A stretch of DNA of 64,000 nucleotides from JAAELZ01 sp965223465 (GTDB taxonomy: Bacteria > Pseudomonadota > Gammaproteobacteria > Arenicellales > Poriferihabitantaceae), in the NCBI GenBank assembly GCA_965223465.1, contig OZ245025.1, positions 1 to 64,000 of the forward strand, in the 5' to 3' direction. Shown here piece after piece: positions 57,268-64,000 of the stretch. The notes beneath the pieces were generated by a model. It was not told the origin of the DNA, did not search any database, and saw nothing but the letters and a program-made list of their open reading frames with translations. The translations under genes and the position numbers were made by a program. How positions within the stretch are numbered: the first letter of the stretch is position 1; every line of letters begins with the position of its first letter.

Positions 57268-57482
57268 AGTGATGAGATGAAATCTAGCCGCGAGATTGTA
57301 TGGTTTTCAACAAGAAAGTCCACGGAAATTGTGGGGTGTTGATCGCTGGGTTGCTGCGGTCGGGTGCGCTTTGCTCAAGTGCATTTTCCACGTCCTGTAA
57401 AGGCATCTACAATGGCATGTTTATCTCGTACCCAGATCGGGTAGAATCCGCCGATGGTGATTTTGATAGGTAAAAATTAAAA

Positions 57483-58202
57483 ATGGCCGTAAAGATATGG
57501 GCGGTGATCCCAGCGGGCGGGGTGGGTACTCGGATGCTGGCGGGGCAACCAAAACAGTATTTGTCGTTGCACCGTAAACCGCTCGTTGAACATACCATAG
57601 CGCGTTTGGCCCGGGTTCCTCAAATTGACCGGATGGTGATTGGTATCGCAAAAAGTGATACGCAGTGGCGAAATTTGGATTTTCCCGAGAAACAGCATGT
57701 AACACCCATTGAAGCAGGTAGCCAAAGAGTGGATACCGTCGAAAATTGTTTGCGGTATATCATTCGTGAGGGGGGGCAACAGGATTGGGCACTGGTGCAT
57801 GATGCTGCGCGGCCCTGCGTGAGACCGTCTGAGATACAAAATTTAATTGAAGCCATCATCCAAGCGAATAGTGGCGGCCTGCTCGCACTTCCGATGAGCG
57901 ATACACTTAAGCGCGGAGCGCAAGTTGATAGTCAAGCTGTTAGGGTGATAGACACCATACCGCGCGAAAACTTATGGCGCGCAATGACACCACAAATGTT
58001 TAAAGTCGGTGAATTGCACGCTGCTATTGTGCGCGCGCGTGGCCAAGGTGTTCAAATTACTGATGAAGCATCAGCAATGGAAGCGTTCGGCGTGCAGCCC
58101 TTATTAATACCAAGTTCGCCGGATAATATTAAAATAACGCACCCGGATGATATTCGATTCGCTGATATGATACTAAGTGCCCAGGAGAACGCAAAGATAT
58201 GA
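57483..58202 (+). CDS. ispD: 2-C-methyl-D-erythritol 4-phosphate cytidylyltransferase
   Basis: A 239-residue cytidylyltransferase of the MEP isoprenoid pathway, joining CTP and methylerythritol phosphate. The N-terminus WAVIPAGGVGTRMLAGQPKQYLSL has the CTP-binding loop (PAGGVGTRM in place of the commoner PAAGxGxRM). Later motifs are VHDAARPCVRPSEI, IPRENLWRAMTPQMFKV and TDEASAMEAFG. It overlaps ispF by 4 bp. In many relatives ftsB lies upstream, but here 215 bp without a gene separate it from mfd. Confidence 0.96.
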   Translation: MAVKIWAVIPAGGVGTRMLAGQPKQYLSLHRKPLVEHTIARLARVPQIDRMVIGIAKSDTQWRNLDFPEKQHVTPIEAGSQRVDTVENCLRYIIREGGQQDWALVHDAARPCVRPSEIQNLIEAIIQANSGGLLALPMSDTLKRGAQVDSQAVRVIDTIPRENLWRAMTPQMFKVGELHAAIVRARGQGVQITDEASAMEAFGVQPLLIPSSPDNIKITHPDDIRFADMILSAQENAKI

Positions 58203-58693
58203 GTGCAAATTCAGTACCTTATCGAATTGGCAAAGGCTATGATGTACATGCCCTGGTCGAGGGGCGACCACTAATCATCGGCGGGGTCGATATTGATTTT
58301 AACAAAGGGCTGGCAGGGCATTCGGACGCGGATGTGCTCATGCATGCAATCTCTGACGCATTGTTGGGCGCGGCAAACCTGGGTGATATTGGCGAACATT
58401 TTTCACCTGACGATGCTAAATATAAAAATCAGGATAGTCAGTATTTTTTACGCAAAATCAAAGAGTTACTGGATAAGAATAATTATACTATCGTCAATAT
58501 TGATTCGACTATTATTGCGCAAGCGCCCAAAATGGCACCGCATGTGGATAAAATGAAATCGAATATCGCAGCCGCTTTGTTGATTGATACGGGACAAGTG
58601 AGCGTCAAAGCCACCACCACCGAGCAGCTTGGTTTTACCGGAAGAGGCGACGGGATCGCCGCCGATGCAATCGCCTTAATTAGTAAGAATTAA
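58199..58693 (+). CDS. ispF: 2-C-methyl-D-erythritol 2,4-cyclodiphosphate synthase
   Basis: A 164-residue MEP-pathway enzyme. Metal ligands D15 and H17 are in GKGYDVHAL, with H49 following HSDADV. Family segments are DALLGAANLGDIGEHF, INIDSTIIAQAPK (here read as VNIDSTIIAQAPK) and VSVKATTTEQLGFTGRGDGIAA. It is translationally coupled to ispD through an ATGA-type overlap and ends 2 bp before the rep start. Confidence 0.97.
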   Translation: MSANSVPYRIGKGYDVHALVEGRPLIIGGVDIDFNKGLAGHSDADVLMHAISDALLGAANLGDIGEHFSPDDAKYKNQDSQYFLRKIKELLDKNNYTIVNIDSTIIAQAPKMAPHVDKMKSNIAAALLIDTGQVSVKATTTEQLGFTGRGDGIAADAIALISKN

Positions 58694-58695
58694 GC

Positions 58696-60732
58696 TTGAA
58701 CCAACTGAACCCCCCACAGCGTGCTGCAAGTCGGCACTTAGGTTCACCCTTGCTGGTGCTCGCGGGTGCTGGCAGTGGCAAAACACGTGTCATTACGCAA
58801 AAAATTGCTTGGTTGTTGTCGAAACGGAGCGTATCACCTGAGGCAATCGTGGCAGTTACGTTTACCAATAAAGCGGCACGCGAGATGAAACAACGTGTGG
58901 CAGCACTGCTAGGCAATCAGCAATCAATACGTGGACTAACTGTTTCTACTTTTCACTCATTGGGGCTAAAGATTCTCCGGCGCGAAGCTGAACAGGCTGG
59001 TTTACGGTCTGGATTTAGTATTCTCGACCCAAAAGATGCAGTCGGGGTGGTTGCTGAGTTATCGCGCGGAGCCCAAGCCACCGAACTGGATAGCTACGAG
59101 AAAATATATTGGCAAATATCAAACTGGAAAAATGCGGGTATTGCTCCATCGGATATGCATTTCGATGGGACCAATTCAATTGTCAACGCCGCGATTGCAA
59201 TTTATCCAGAATATAATTGCTATCTGCGCGCTTGCAATACGGTGGATCTGGATGATCTCATTTTACTCCCCAGCCAGCTACTTGGTGAAAACGGTCCGGC
59301 AAAAGCGTATTGGTGCGCCAAAGTTCGGTATATTTTGGTGGATGAGTATCAAGATACCAATGGGGCGCAATATACCTTTATTAAACATTTGGCGGGTCAG
59401 GGGAACGGTTTGACGCTGGTTGGCGACGACGACCAATCCATCTACGGTTGGCGGGGTGCGATGCCCGACAATATTGCAGCGCTGAAGCAGGATTTTCCCA
59501 ATCTTGAAATGGTGAAGCTCGAGCAAAATTATCGTTCTTTCGGACGGATATTGAAAATTGCTAATCAACTCATCCAGCATAATCCACGTTTGTTCGACAA
59601 GGTATTATGGAGTGAGTTTGGGCAGGGGGAGAAAATATCCGTCCTTGGCTGTAATGATGAAGTGCACGAGGCGGAAAGAGTGGTATCGCAAATTCTGCGC
59701 TTACAGTTTGAACACAGTGCTGCATATAAAGAATTCGCAATACTGTATCGCAGCAATCACCAGGCGCGTATATTGGAACAGAAGCTGCGCCAGATGCGTA
59801 TACCGTATTATGTCAATGGCGGACTCTCTTTTTTTGATCGCGCAGAAATTCGCGATATGGTGGCATATCTTAGACTATTAACCAATCCGGCCGATGATCG
59901 CGCTTTTCTGCGTATCATCAATACACCGCGTCGAGGAATTGGGGCAAATACCCTGGAAAAGCTGGCCCAGTTTGCGACGACACATTCATTCAGCTTATTT
60001 GACGCAGTCTTTGATCATCATTTGAACGAGGTGATACAGCCCAAAGCATTGCAAACCTTGCGGGTGCTCTGTCAACGATTGGTTGAGCTGGCTGAGAATG
60101 CCGAACGTGGAGATCCAGCCGAAGTATTCGGGCAACTGTTAAAGGATATAGATTACCAAGCATGGGTTTTTGAGAATGCCGACGAAGCGCAGGCGGAACG
60201 TAAATGGGAGAATGTCGAAGCATTACTGGATTGGTTGTCGGCAATCAATGATGAGCTGCCTGAATCCGAAGCTCTGCAAAATACCGGCCGACTCAGTGAG
60301 GTTGTGAGCCAGATTATGTTGCGCGATATTTTGGAACGCCAGGAAAAAGATAAGGTGCTTGATCAGGTGCATTTAATGACCTTACACGCTGCTAAAGGTT
60401 TAGAATTTAATTATGTTGCGATTGTTGGTTTGGAAGAAGAAATATTGCCGCATCGAAATTCGATCACTGAGCAGGCGATTGAAGAAGAACGGCGTTTGTT
60501 CTACGTTGGGATAACCCGTGCTATGAAATTCTTGAGCCTGACTTATGCGGCCAAACGTAGTCGCTACGGGGAGACCATGCCATGTGAGCCCAGTCGGTTT
60601 CTGGCAGAACTTCCTCAAGAGGAGCTTGCCTGGGAAGGACAGGGTATTGAATCTTCACCCGAACAGCAACAAATCAACAAACAAGCACATTTGGCCAGTA
60701 TGCGTAGTATGTTGAATCGCCAGCAAATCTGA
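58696..60732 (+). CDS. rep: ATP-dependent DNA helicase Rep (UvrD/Rep superfamily 1)
   Basis: A 678-residue SF1A helicase. Walker A AGAGSGKT is at residues 23-30, then VTFTNKAAREMKQRV (motif Ia), VDEYQDTN (about 215-222, Walker B), GDDDQSIYGWRGA (motif III), LEQNYRS (motif IV), LMTLHAAKGLEFNYVAIVGLEE (motif V) and EERRLFYVGITRA (motif VI). QWEND-like start NQLNPPQRAAS and length fit Rep better than UvrD. It helps replication pass bound proteins. The start is TTG at 58696, two bases after the ispF stop, so it may depend on coupling. Confidence 0.93.
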   Translation: MNQLNPPQRAASRHLGSPLLVLAGAGSGKTRVITQKIAWLLSKRSVSPEAIVAVTFTNKAAREMKQRVAALLGNQQSIRGLTVSTFHSLGLKILRREAEQAGLRSGFSILDPKDAVGVVAELSRGAQATELDSYEKIYWQISNWKNAGIAPSDMHFDGTNSIVNAAIAIYPEYNCYLRACNTVDLDDLILLPSQLLGENGPAKAYWCAKVRYILVDEYQDTNGAQYTFIKHLAGQGNGLTLVGDDDQSIYGWRGAMPDNIAALKQDFPNLEMVKLEQNYRSFGRILKIANQLIQHNPRLFDKVLWSEFGQGEKISVLGCNDEVHEAERVVSQILRLQFEHSAAYKEFAILYRSNHQARILEQKLRQMRIPYYVNGGLSFFDRAEIRDMVAYLRLLTNPADDRAFLRIINTPRRGIGANTLEKLAQFATTHSFSLFDAVFDHHLNEVIQPKALQTLRVLCQRLVELAENAERGDPAEVFGQLLKDIDYQAWVFENADEAQAERKWENVEALLDWLSAINDELPESEALQNTGRLSEVVSQIMLRDILERQEKDKVLDQVHLMTLHAAKGLEFNYVAIVGLEEEILPHRNSITEQAIEEERRLFYVGITRAMKFLSLTYAAKRSRYGETMPCEPSRFLAELPQEELAWEGQGIESSPEQQQINKQAHLASMRSMLNRQQI

Positions 60733-60747
60733 TACCATGAGTAGCTA

Positions 60748-61449
60748 ATGAGCGGATCATCAAACTTACATAGCGGGCATCGCCAGCGCCTACGTCAGCG
60801 ATTTTTATCTGAAGGGCTTAAGCATTTTGAAGACCATCAGGTTCTGGAGTTGATTCTGTTTTATGCTATACCGCGGGGTGATACCAACGAAATCGCGCAT
60901 CGATTGATCAAGCATTTTGGGCGGCTGTCAGCCGTGTTTGATGCACGCGTGAGTGATTTACAGCAGGTAAAGGGTGTCGGTGAGCAAGCCGCGATATTAA
61001 TCAATACCCTCCCAGCATTGATGCGCCGTTATCAGCATGATCGTATGGTGCGTGATGCGCCAGTACTGAATTCGGCGGTTGCGGTTAGGGAATACCTAAA
61101 ACCACTGATGGCAGGACGTACTCGCGAGGTTTTTTACGTGCTCTGCCTGGATAGTCAACTACGCGTTCGGTTTCCAGCCCAAATTACCCAGGGAACGGTC
61201 AAAGATGCTTTCGTGCATCCGCGTGAAGTGGTTGAGGCGGCACTGGCGCATCATGCCAGCGCGGTGGTGCTTGCGCACAACCACCCCAGTGGCGAGGTAA
61301 CGCCATCACAGGCAGATCGTCATCTCACCAAGCAATTAGTACAAGCGCTGAGTATTATGGATATTAATGTGCTTGATCATGTGATTATTGCTGACGAGCA
61401 AAGCTATAGTTTCGCCGAGATGGGTGAGCTACCACAATTGGATACCTAG
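60748..61449 (+). CDS. radC: RadC family JAB-domain protein
   Basis: A 233-residue RadC/YicR-type protein. The N-terminus has HRQRLRQRFLSEG and a helix-hairpin-helix (LQQVKGVGEQAAILI). The C-terminal JAB/MPN metalloprotease-like motif is HNHPSGEVTPSQAD, with H177, H179 and D190 as candidate zinc ligands. The role of RadC proteins is unsettled. It starts 15 bp after rep on the same strand and converges on the histidine kinase gene, with a 14-bp gap. Confidence 0.94.
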   Translation: MSGSSNLHSGHRQRLRQRFLSEGLKHFEDHQVLELILFYAIPRGDTNEIAHRLIKHFGRLSAVFDARVSDLQQVKGVGEQAAILINTLPALMRRYQHDRMVRDAPVLNSAVAVREYLKPLMAGRTREVFYVLCLDSQLRVRFPAQITQGTVKDAFVHPREVVEAALAHHASAVVLAHNHPSGEVTPSQADRHLTKQLVQALSIMDINVLDHVIIADEQSYSFAEMGELPQLDT

Positions 61450-61463
61450 AACCCTGTATAGCG

Positions 61464-62825
61464 TTATTCTTGCGTGACTGGAAATCTAAGCTCCAGCAAG
61501 GCGCCACCATGCTGGCTTTTGTCCGTTCGCATGACGCCATTATAGCTGCGTACGATATTTTGCACGACGGCCAAGCCGATGCCTTGACCAGGGACTTGTT
61601 CATCCGCTTTGACGCCACGTTGGGTAATTTGTTTTTCTGATTCCAGTGAGAACCCAGGGCCGTCATCTTCGACCACAATAGTGAGCCAGATTTTTTTGTT
61701 GGTTTCGTATAACTTGCAACTTATATAGACAACGGTATTTGCCCATTTGTAGGCATTATCCGTGGTATTGCCGACAATTTCGTATAAATCATCCTTATCT
61801 CCCGGAAACTTCAAATTAACCTGACAATCAATATACGATTTGATGCGTTTCTCAGCATACACTTTATCCAGCGAGGCCAGGGTTTTCTCTATAATCGGGC
61901 GTAACGGTGTCTGGTGTGCACCCAGGGTATTTCTTCCCGCACTCGCTGCTCGTTTTAGTTGATAGTCTACAATTTCGGTCATACGACTGATTTGTTCGCG
62001 CAGCTGGGTGGTTTCTAATTTGTTCAAATCGCCATCATGATTTAAGCCACCGATGACAGCAAGTGGGGTTTTTAAGCTATGCGCGAGATCATCCAGACCA
62101 TGTCGATAACGTGTAAGCTGTTCTCGTTCGTTATCAATAAACTGGTTGATTCTTTTGGTTAGAATGGTCAGCTCGGTAGGGTAATGTCCCTGAATATGAT
62201 CGCTATCGCCACGCTCAATGGAATCGATTTCTTTGACAACTTGTTTCAGCGGTCGTAATGCGCGCAGCAGAAACAAACCATGTACCAGCAAAATCAATAA
62301 AGATCCCCCACCGAGCCATTGAATAATGGTCTCGCGATAGTCCCGAATTTGTTCAAAGTAACCCGCCTTATATTGCAGCACCACAAAGGTTAGATAGCGG
62401 TCCTTGTCTTTACCATTACCCCAAACCGAACCAAATCGATAAATGAAGGGTTGCCCTGGATTGTATTTATTATGCTCAAAGTCACTCACCCCGGGCGGAA
62501 TGGGGGCAATGATCGGCAGGTTTTCGCCAAGTGATGAGGGGGAGCGCCATACCACTTTGCTTTTGTCGTCCACAATCAAGGCGATTAGCCCGGACTCTGG
62601 AATGGTGATATCACTTTGCGGGAGCTGCTTGGGAATGATCAAGCGACCGTTTGCGTCTAGGTCGGCAGACGCCAGCAATGAAAACGTCAGGTTTTGTAGC
62701 TGATCTGAAATATTACTGCGTAAATTGCGCTGAAAGGCTTTGTCCAGTGCGATACCGGCCAAGAGTAGGAAAAATAATATGGTGCCAAAGGTGGCAACCA
62801 GGATTCGCCTTCTGAGCGAATTCAC
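61464..62825 (-). CDS. PhoQ-like sensor histidine kinase
   Basis: A 453-residue membrane kinase. One membrane segment is at about 9-27, a periplasmic sensor region runs from about 28-170, and the second membrane segment is at about 173-189. HAMP-like and dimerisation regions follow, with the phosphorylated His249 in DLAHSLKTPLAVI. The N-box is IVGNTTDNAYKWAN; G boxes are DDGPGF and GQGIGLAVV. The AHSLKTPL sequence and domain layout match PhoQ and related kinases such as ColS-type sensors. The periplasmic part is too divergent to name the signal. It follows the response regulator gene by 24 bp and shares its transcript. Confidence 0.9.
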   Translation of the reverse strand: MNSLRRRILVATFGTILFFLLLAGIALDKAFQRNLRSNISDQLQNLTFSLLASADLDANGRLIIPKQLPQSDITIPESGLIALIVDDKSKVVWRSPSSLGENLPIIAPIPPGVSDFEHNKYNPGQPFIYRFGSVWGNGKDKDRYLTFVVLQYKAGYFEQIRDYRETIIQWLGGGSLLILLVHGLFLLRALRPLKQVVKEIDSIERGDSDHIQGHYPTELTILTKRINQFIDNEREQLTRYRHGLDDLAHSLKTPLAVIGGLNHDGDLNKLETTQLREQISRMTEIVDYQLKRAASAGRNTLGAHQTPLRPIIEKTLASLDKVYAEKRIKSYIDCQVNLKFPGDKDDLYEIVGNTTDNAYKWANTVVYISCKLYETNKKIWLTIVVEDDGPGFSLESEKQITQRGVKADEQVPGQGIGLAVVQNIVRSYNGVMRTDKSQHGGALLELRFPVTQE

Positions 62826-62849
62826 GTGACCGTAGAGTTATCCGCCGAG

Positions 62850-63521
62850 CTAATCTTTGACGTAACGGTACCCACGACCGCGAAGTGTTTCGATCGGTTC
62901 CAGGGTGCCATCAGGGTCAAGCTTTTTACGCAGGCGACGTATGAATACTTCGATCACGTTGCTATCGCGATCAGTATCTTCTTCGTATAAATGATCAGTC
63001 AATTCCATTTTTGAAATAACCTTGCCGGCATTAAGAATGAGATAATGCAGCAAGCGATATTCGTAGGCGGTTAAATCGAGGTTTTTACCGTCCAGAATAA
63101 CGTCCTGGGTGACGCTGTTGAGACTGACATTGCCGACCGTAATCACTGGATCTGCCTGGCCAGCGGAGCGTCGAATCAGGGCCTTAACGCGTGCGGCCAA
63201 TTCTTCATAGTGAAATGGCTTGGGCAGGTAATCATCCGCACCGGATTCCAGGCCTTCGACTTTGTCTTGCCACTTGTTGCGCGCGGTTAAAATTAACACC
63301 GGAACGTCTTTGCCTTCTTTACGGAGTGCTTGGATCAGATCGATTCCCGACATTTTCGGCAATCCTAAATCAACGATGGCGAGATCTATCGGGTATTCAA
63401 TAGCGTAATACAAACCCTCTTCACCATCGTTAGCGGTGTCGACAGCATAACCGTCTTCACGAAGGCGATTGGCGAGTTGATCGCGTAAGATAGGTTCGTC
63501 TTCAACGAGTAAAAGGCGCAT
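62850..63521 (-). CDS. PhoP-like OmpR-family response regulator
   Basis: A 223-residue regulator with an N-terminal receiver: acidic pocket E7/D8, phospho-acceptor D51 in AIVDLGLPKMSG, conserved Thr in LILTARN and Lys in YLPKPF. The C-terminal winged-helix DNA-binding domain includes LTAYEYRLLHYLI, VIEVFIRRLRKKL and ETLRGRGYRYV. The overall match is to the PhoP branch. It is first of the two-component pair, and the kinase gene follows 24 bp downstream. Confidence 0.93.
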   Translation of the reverse strand: MRLLLVEDEPILRDQLANRLREDGYAVDTANDGEEGLYYAIEYPIDLAIVDLGLPKMSGIDLIQALRKEGKDVPVLILTARNKWQDKVEGLESGADDYLPKPFHYEELAARVKALIRRSAGQADPVITVGNVSLNSVTQDVILDGKNLDLTAYEYRLLHYLILNAGKVISKMELTDHLYEEDTDRDSNVIEVFIRRLRKKLDPDGTLEPIETLRGRGYRYVKD

Positions 63522-63558
63522 GATTCAATCTTAATAGTAAAAAGTTGAAACTTATTAT

Positions 63559-63849
63559 TTATGGAAGTTTCGTTAAGTCTGGTATTTCGTCAGGGTCAAT
63601 AATTATAACCTGAACGCGTCCTCGTTTCTTATCCAGAAGCTTGAATCGATATAAAGTTTTTTCGTCTTCAACGGTTGGTTCTGCAGATAAAATCCGCCAT
63701 TGCAGTTTTTCACTAATTTGTCGTGCAACCTCATCAACGCTGGGGCGTTCTTGAAGTCGTTTGTCTAGTGATACCGTAGAGGGTTCTATGGCTATAGCCT
63801 GCAATGACAAGCAGGCAATAAGGCCTGTGAGTAGAGCGCGCGCGCTCAT
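63559..63849 (-). CDS. Small exported PepSY-like protein
   Basis: About 96 residues when started at the ATG at 63849-63847; a longer reading from 63924 adds 25 residues without signal-peptide character. The start MSARALLTGLIACLSLQAIA is a signal peptide. The mature part (VDEVARQISEKLQWRILSAEP, LYRFKLLDKKRGRVQVIIID) follows the PepSY pattern of helix then strands. Small PepSY proteins often sit beside PhoP/PhoQ-type pairs and may modulate the sensor or periplasmic proteases. It lies 37 bp upstream of the regulator gene and is probably the first gene of that operon. Confidence 0.72.
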   Translation of the reverse strand: MSARALLTGLIACLSLQAIAIEPSTVSLDKRLQERPSVDEVARQISEKLQWRILSAEPTVEDEKTLYRFKLLDKKRGRVQVIIIDPDEIPDLTKLP

Positions 63850-64000
63850 GCCCCAGCACCTGGTTTGCGTGGTGCGTTTGCATGCGGCATTAGAGTCTGC
63901 GTGCAGACGTCGAGTTGTTTGCATGAGAATCAGCTAGACGATTGAGTATTCCGGACTTAACGGTGACTTTACGTGAATCCGTCTGAACCTGTCTTGAACG

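Overview
The window looks like the chromosome of a Gammaproteobacterium of moderate G+C. The support is the set of gammaproteobacterial housekeeping genes and their order: csiV beside mfd, ispD-ispF, a Rep-type helicase, radC, ppsR divergent from ppsA, rimO, a YcaR/Trm112-like gene, DUF1244 and DUF2797 genes, and a PhoP/PhoQ-like pair. I cannot place it to genus. There is no phage, transposase, integrase or CRISPR array.

Layout. 1-4867 (minus): a branched-chain-amino-acid-type ABC transporter operon (binding protein, LivH, LivM, LivG, LivF) running into the start of an electron-transfer-flavoprotein:ubiquinone oxidoreductase that leaves the window. 5227-8181 (plus): a large secreted metzincin-like zinc protease with CARDB-like, Calx-beta and thrombospondin-3 regions. 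8594-13754 (plus): a HisN-like phosphatase, an aldehyde:ferredoxin-oxidoreductase-family tungstoenzyme, a YjgR/HerA-like ATPase and a DUF2797 protein. 13849-19295 (minus): an exported protein with an unusual N-terminal motif, a small probable alpha-beta-barrel protein, tRNA-Thr(CGU), proline iminopeptidase, an EamA transporter, a hydrolase-like/TlpA fusion and a DUF1244 protein. 19469-26239: a BMP-family binding protein beside an adenine deaminase, then rimO-ppsR (minus) and ppsA (plus).

26588-52793 (plus) is the centre of the window. It is one giant surface or secreted protein locus of about 26.2 kb, about 8.7 thousand codons if continuous. In order it has a signal peptide and an N-terminal domain; divergent DUF11-like domains; an array of 327-bp (109-residue) DUF11/DUF7507-like units; a second array of exactly 24 units of 435 bp (145 residues); six SdrD-B-like domains; a beta-sandwich-like domain; a basic plus hydrophobic segment resembling an internal signal peptide; and a C-terminal gingipain/PorU-like C25 cysteine peptidase with visible His and Cys catalytic candidates. 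As given, the reading frame is broken twice: by a scrambled mosaic of repeat fragments (about 30228-31300) and by a 59-bp tandem duplication (33048-33165). Either could be assembly error or real rearrangement. A near-consensus sigma70 promoter lies upstream and a good intrinsic terminator lies downstream, so the locus reads as one transcription unit.

52917-63849: Trm112-like protein, csiV, mfd, ispD-ispF, rep, radC, then a PhoQ/PhoP-like two-component system preceded by a small PepSY-like exported protein (minus strand).

The strongest candidate for something undescribed is the giant repeat protein that carries its own C25 peptidase at the C-terminus, in a bacterium where no type IX secretion component is visible in this window.
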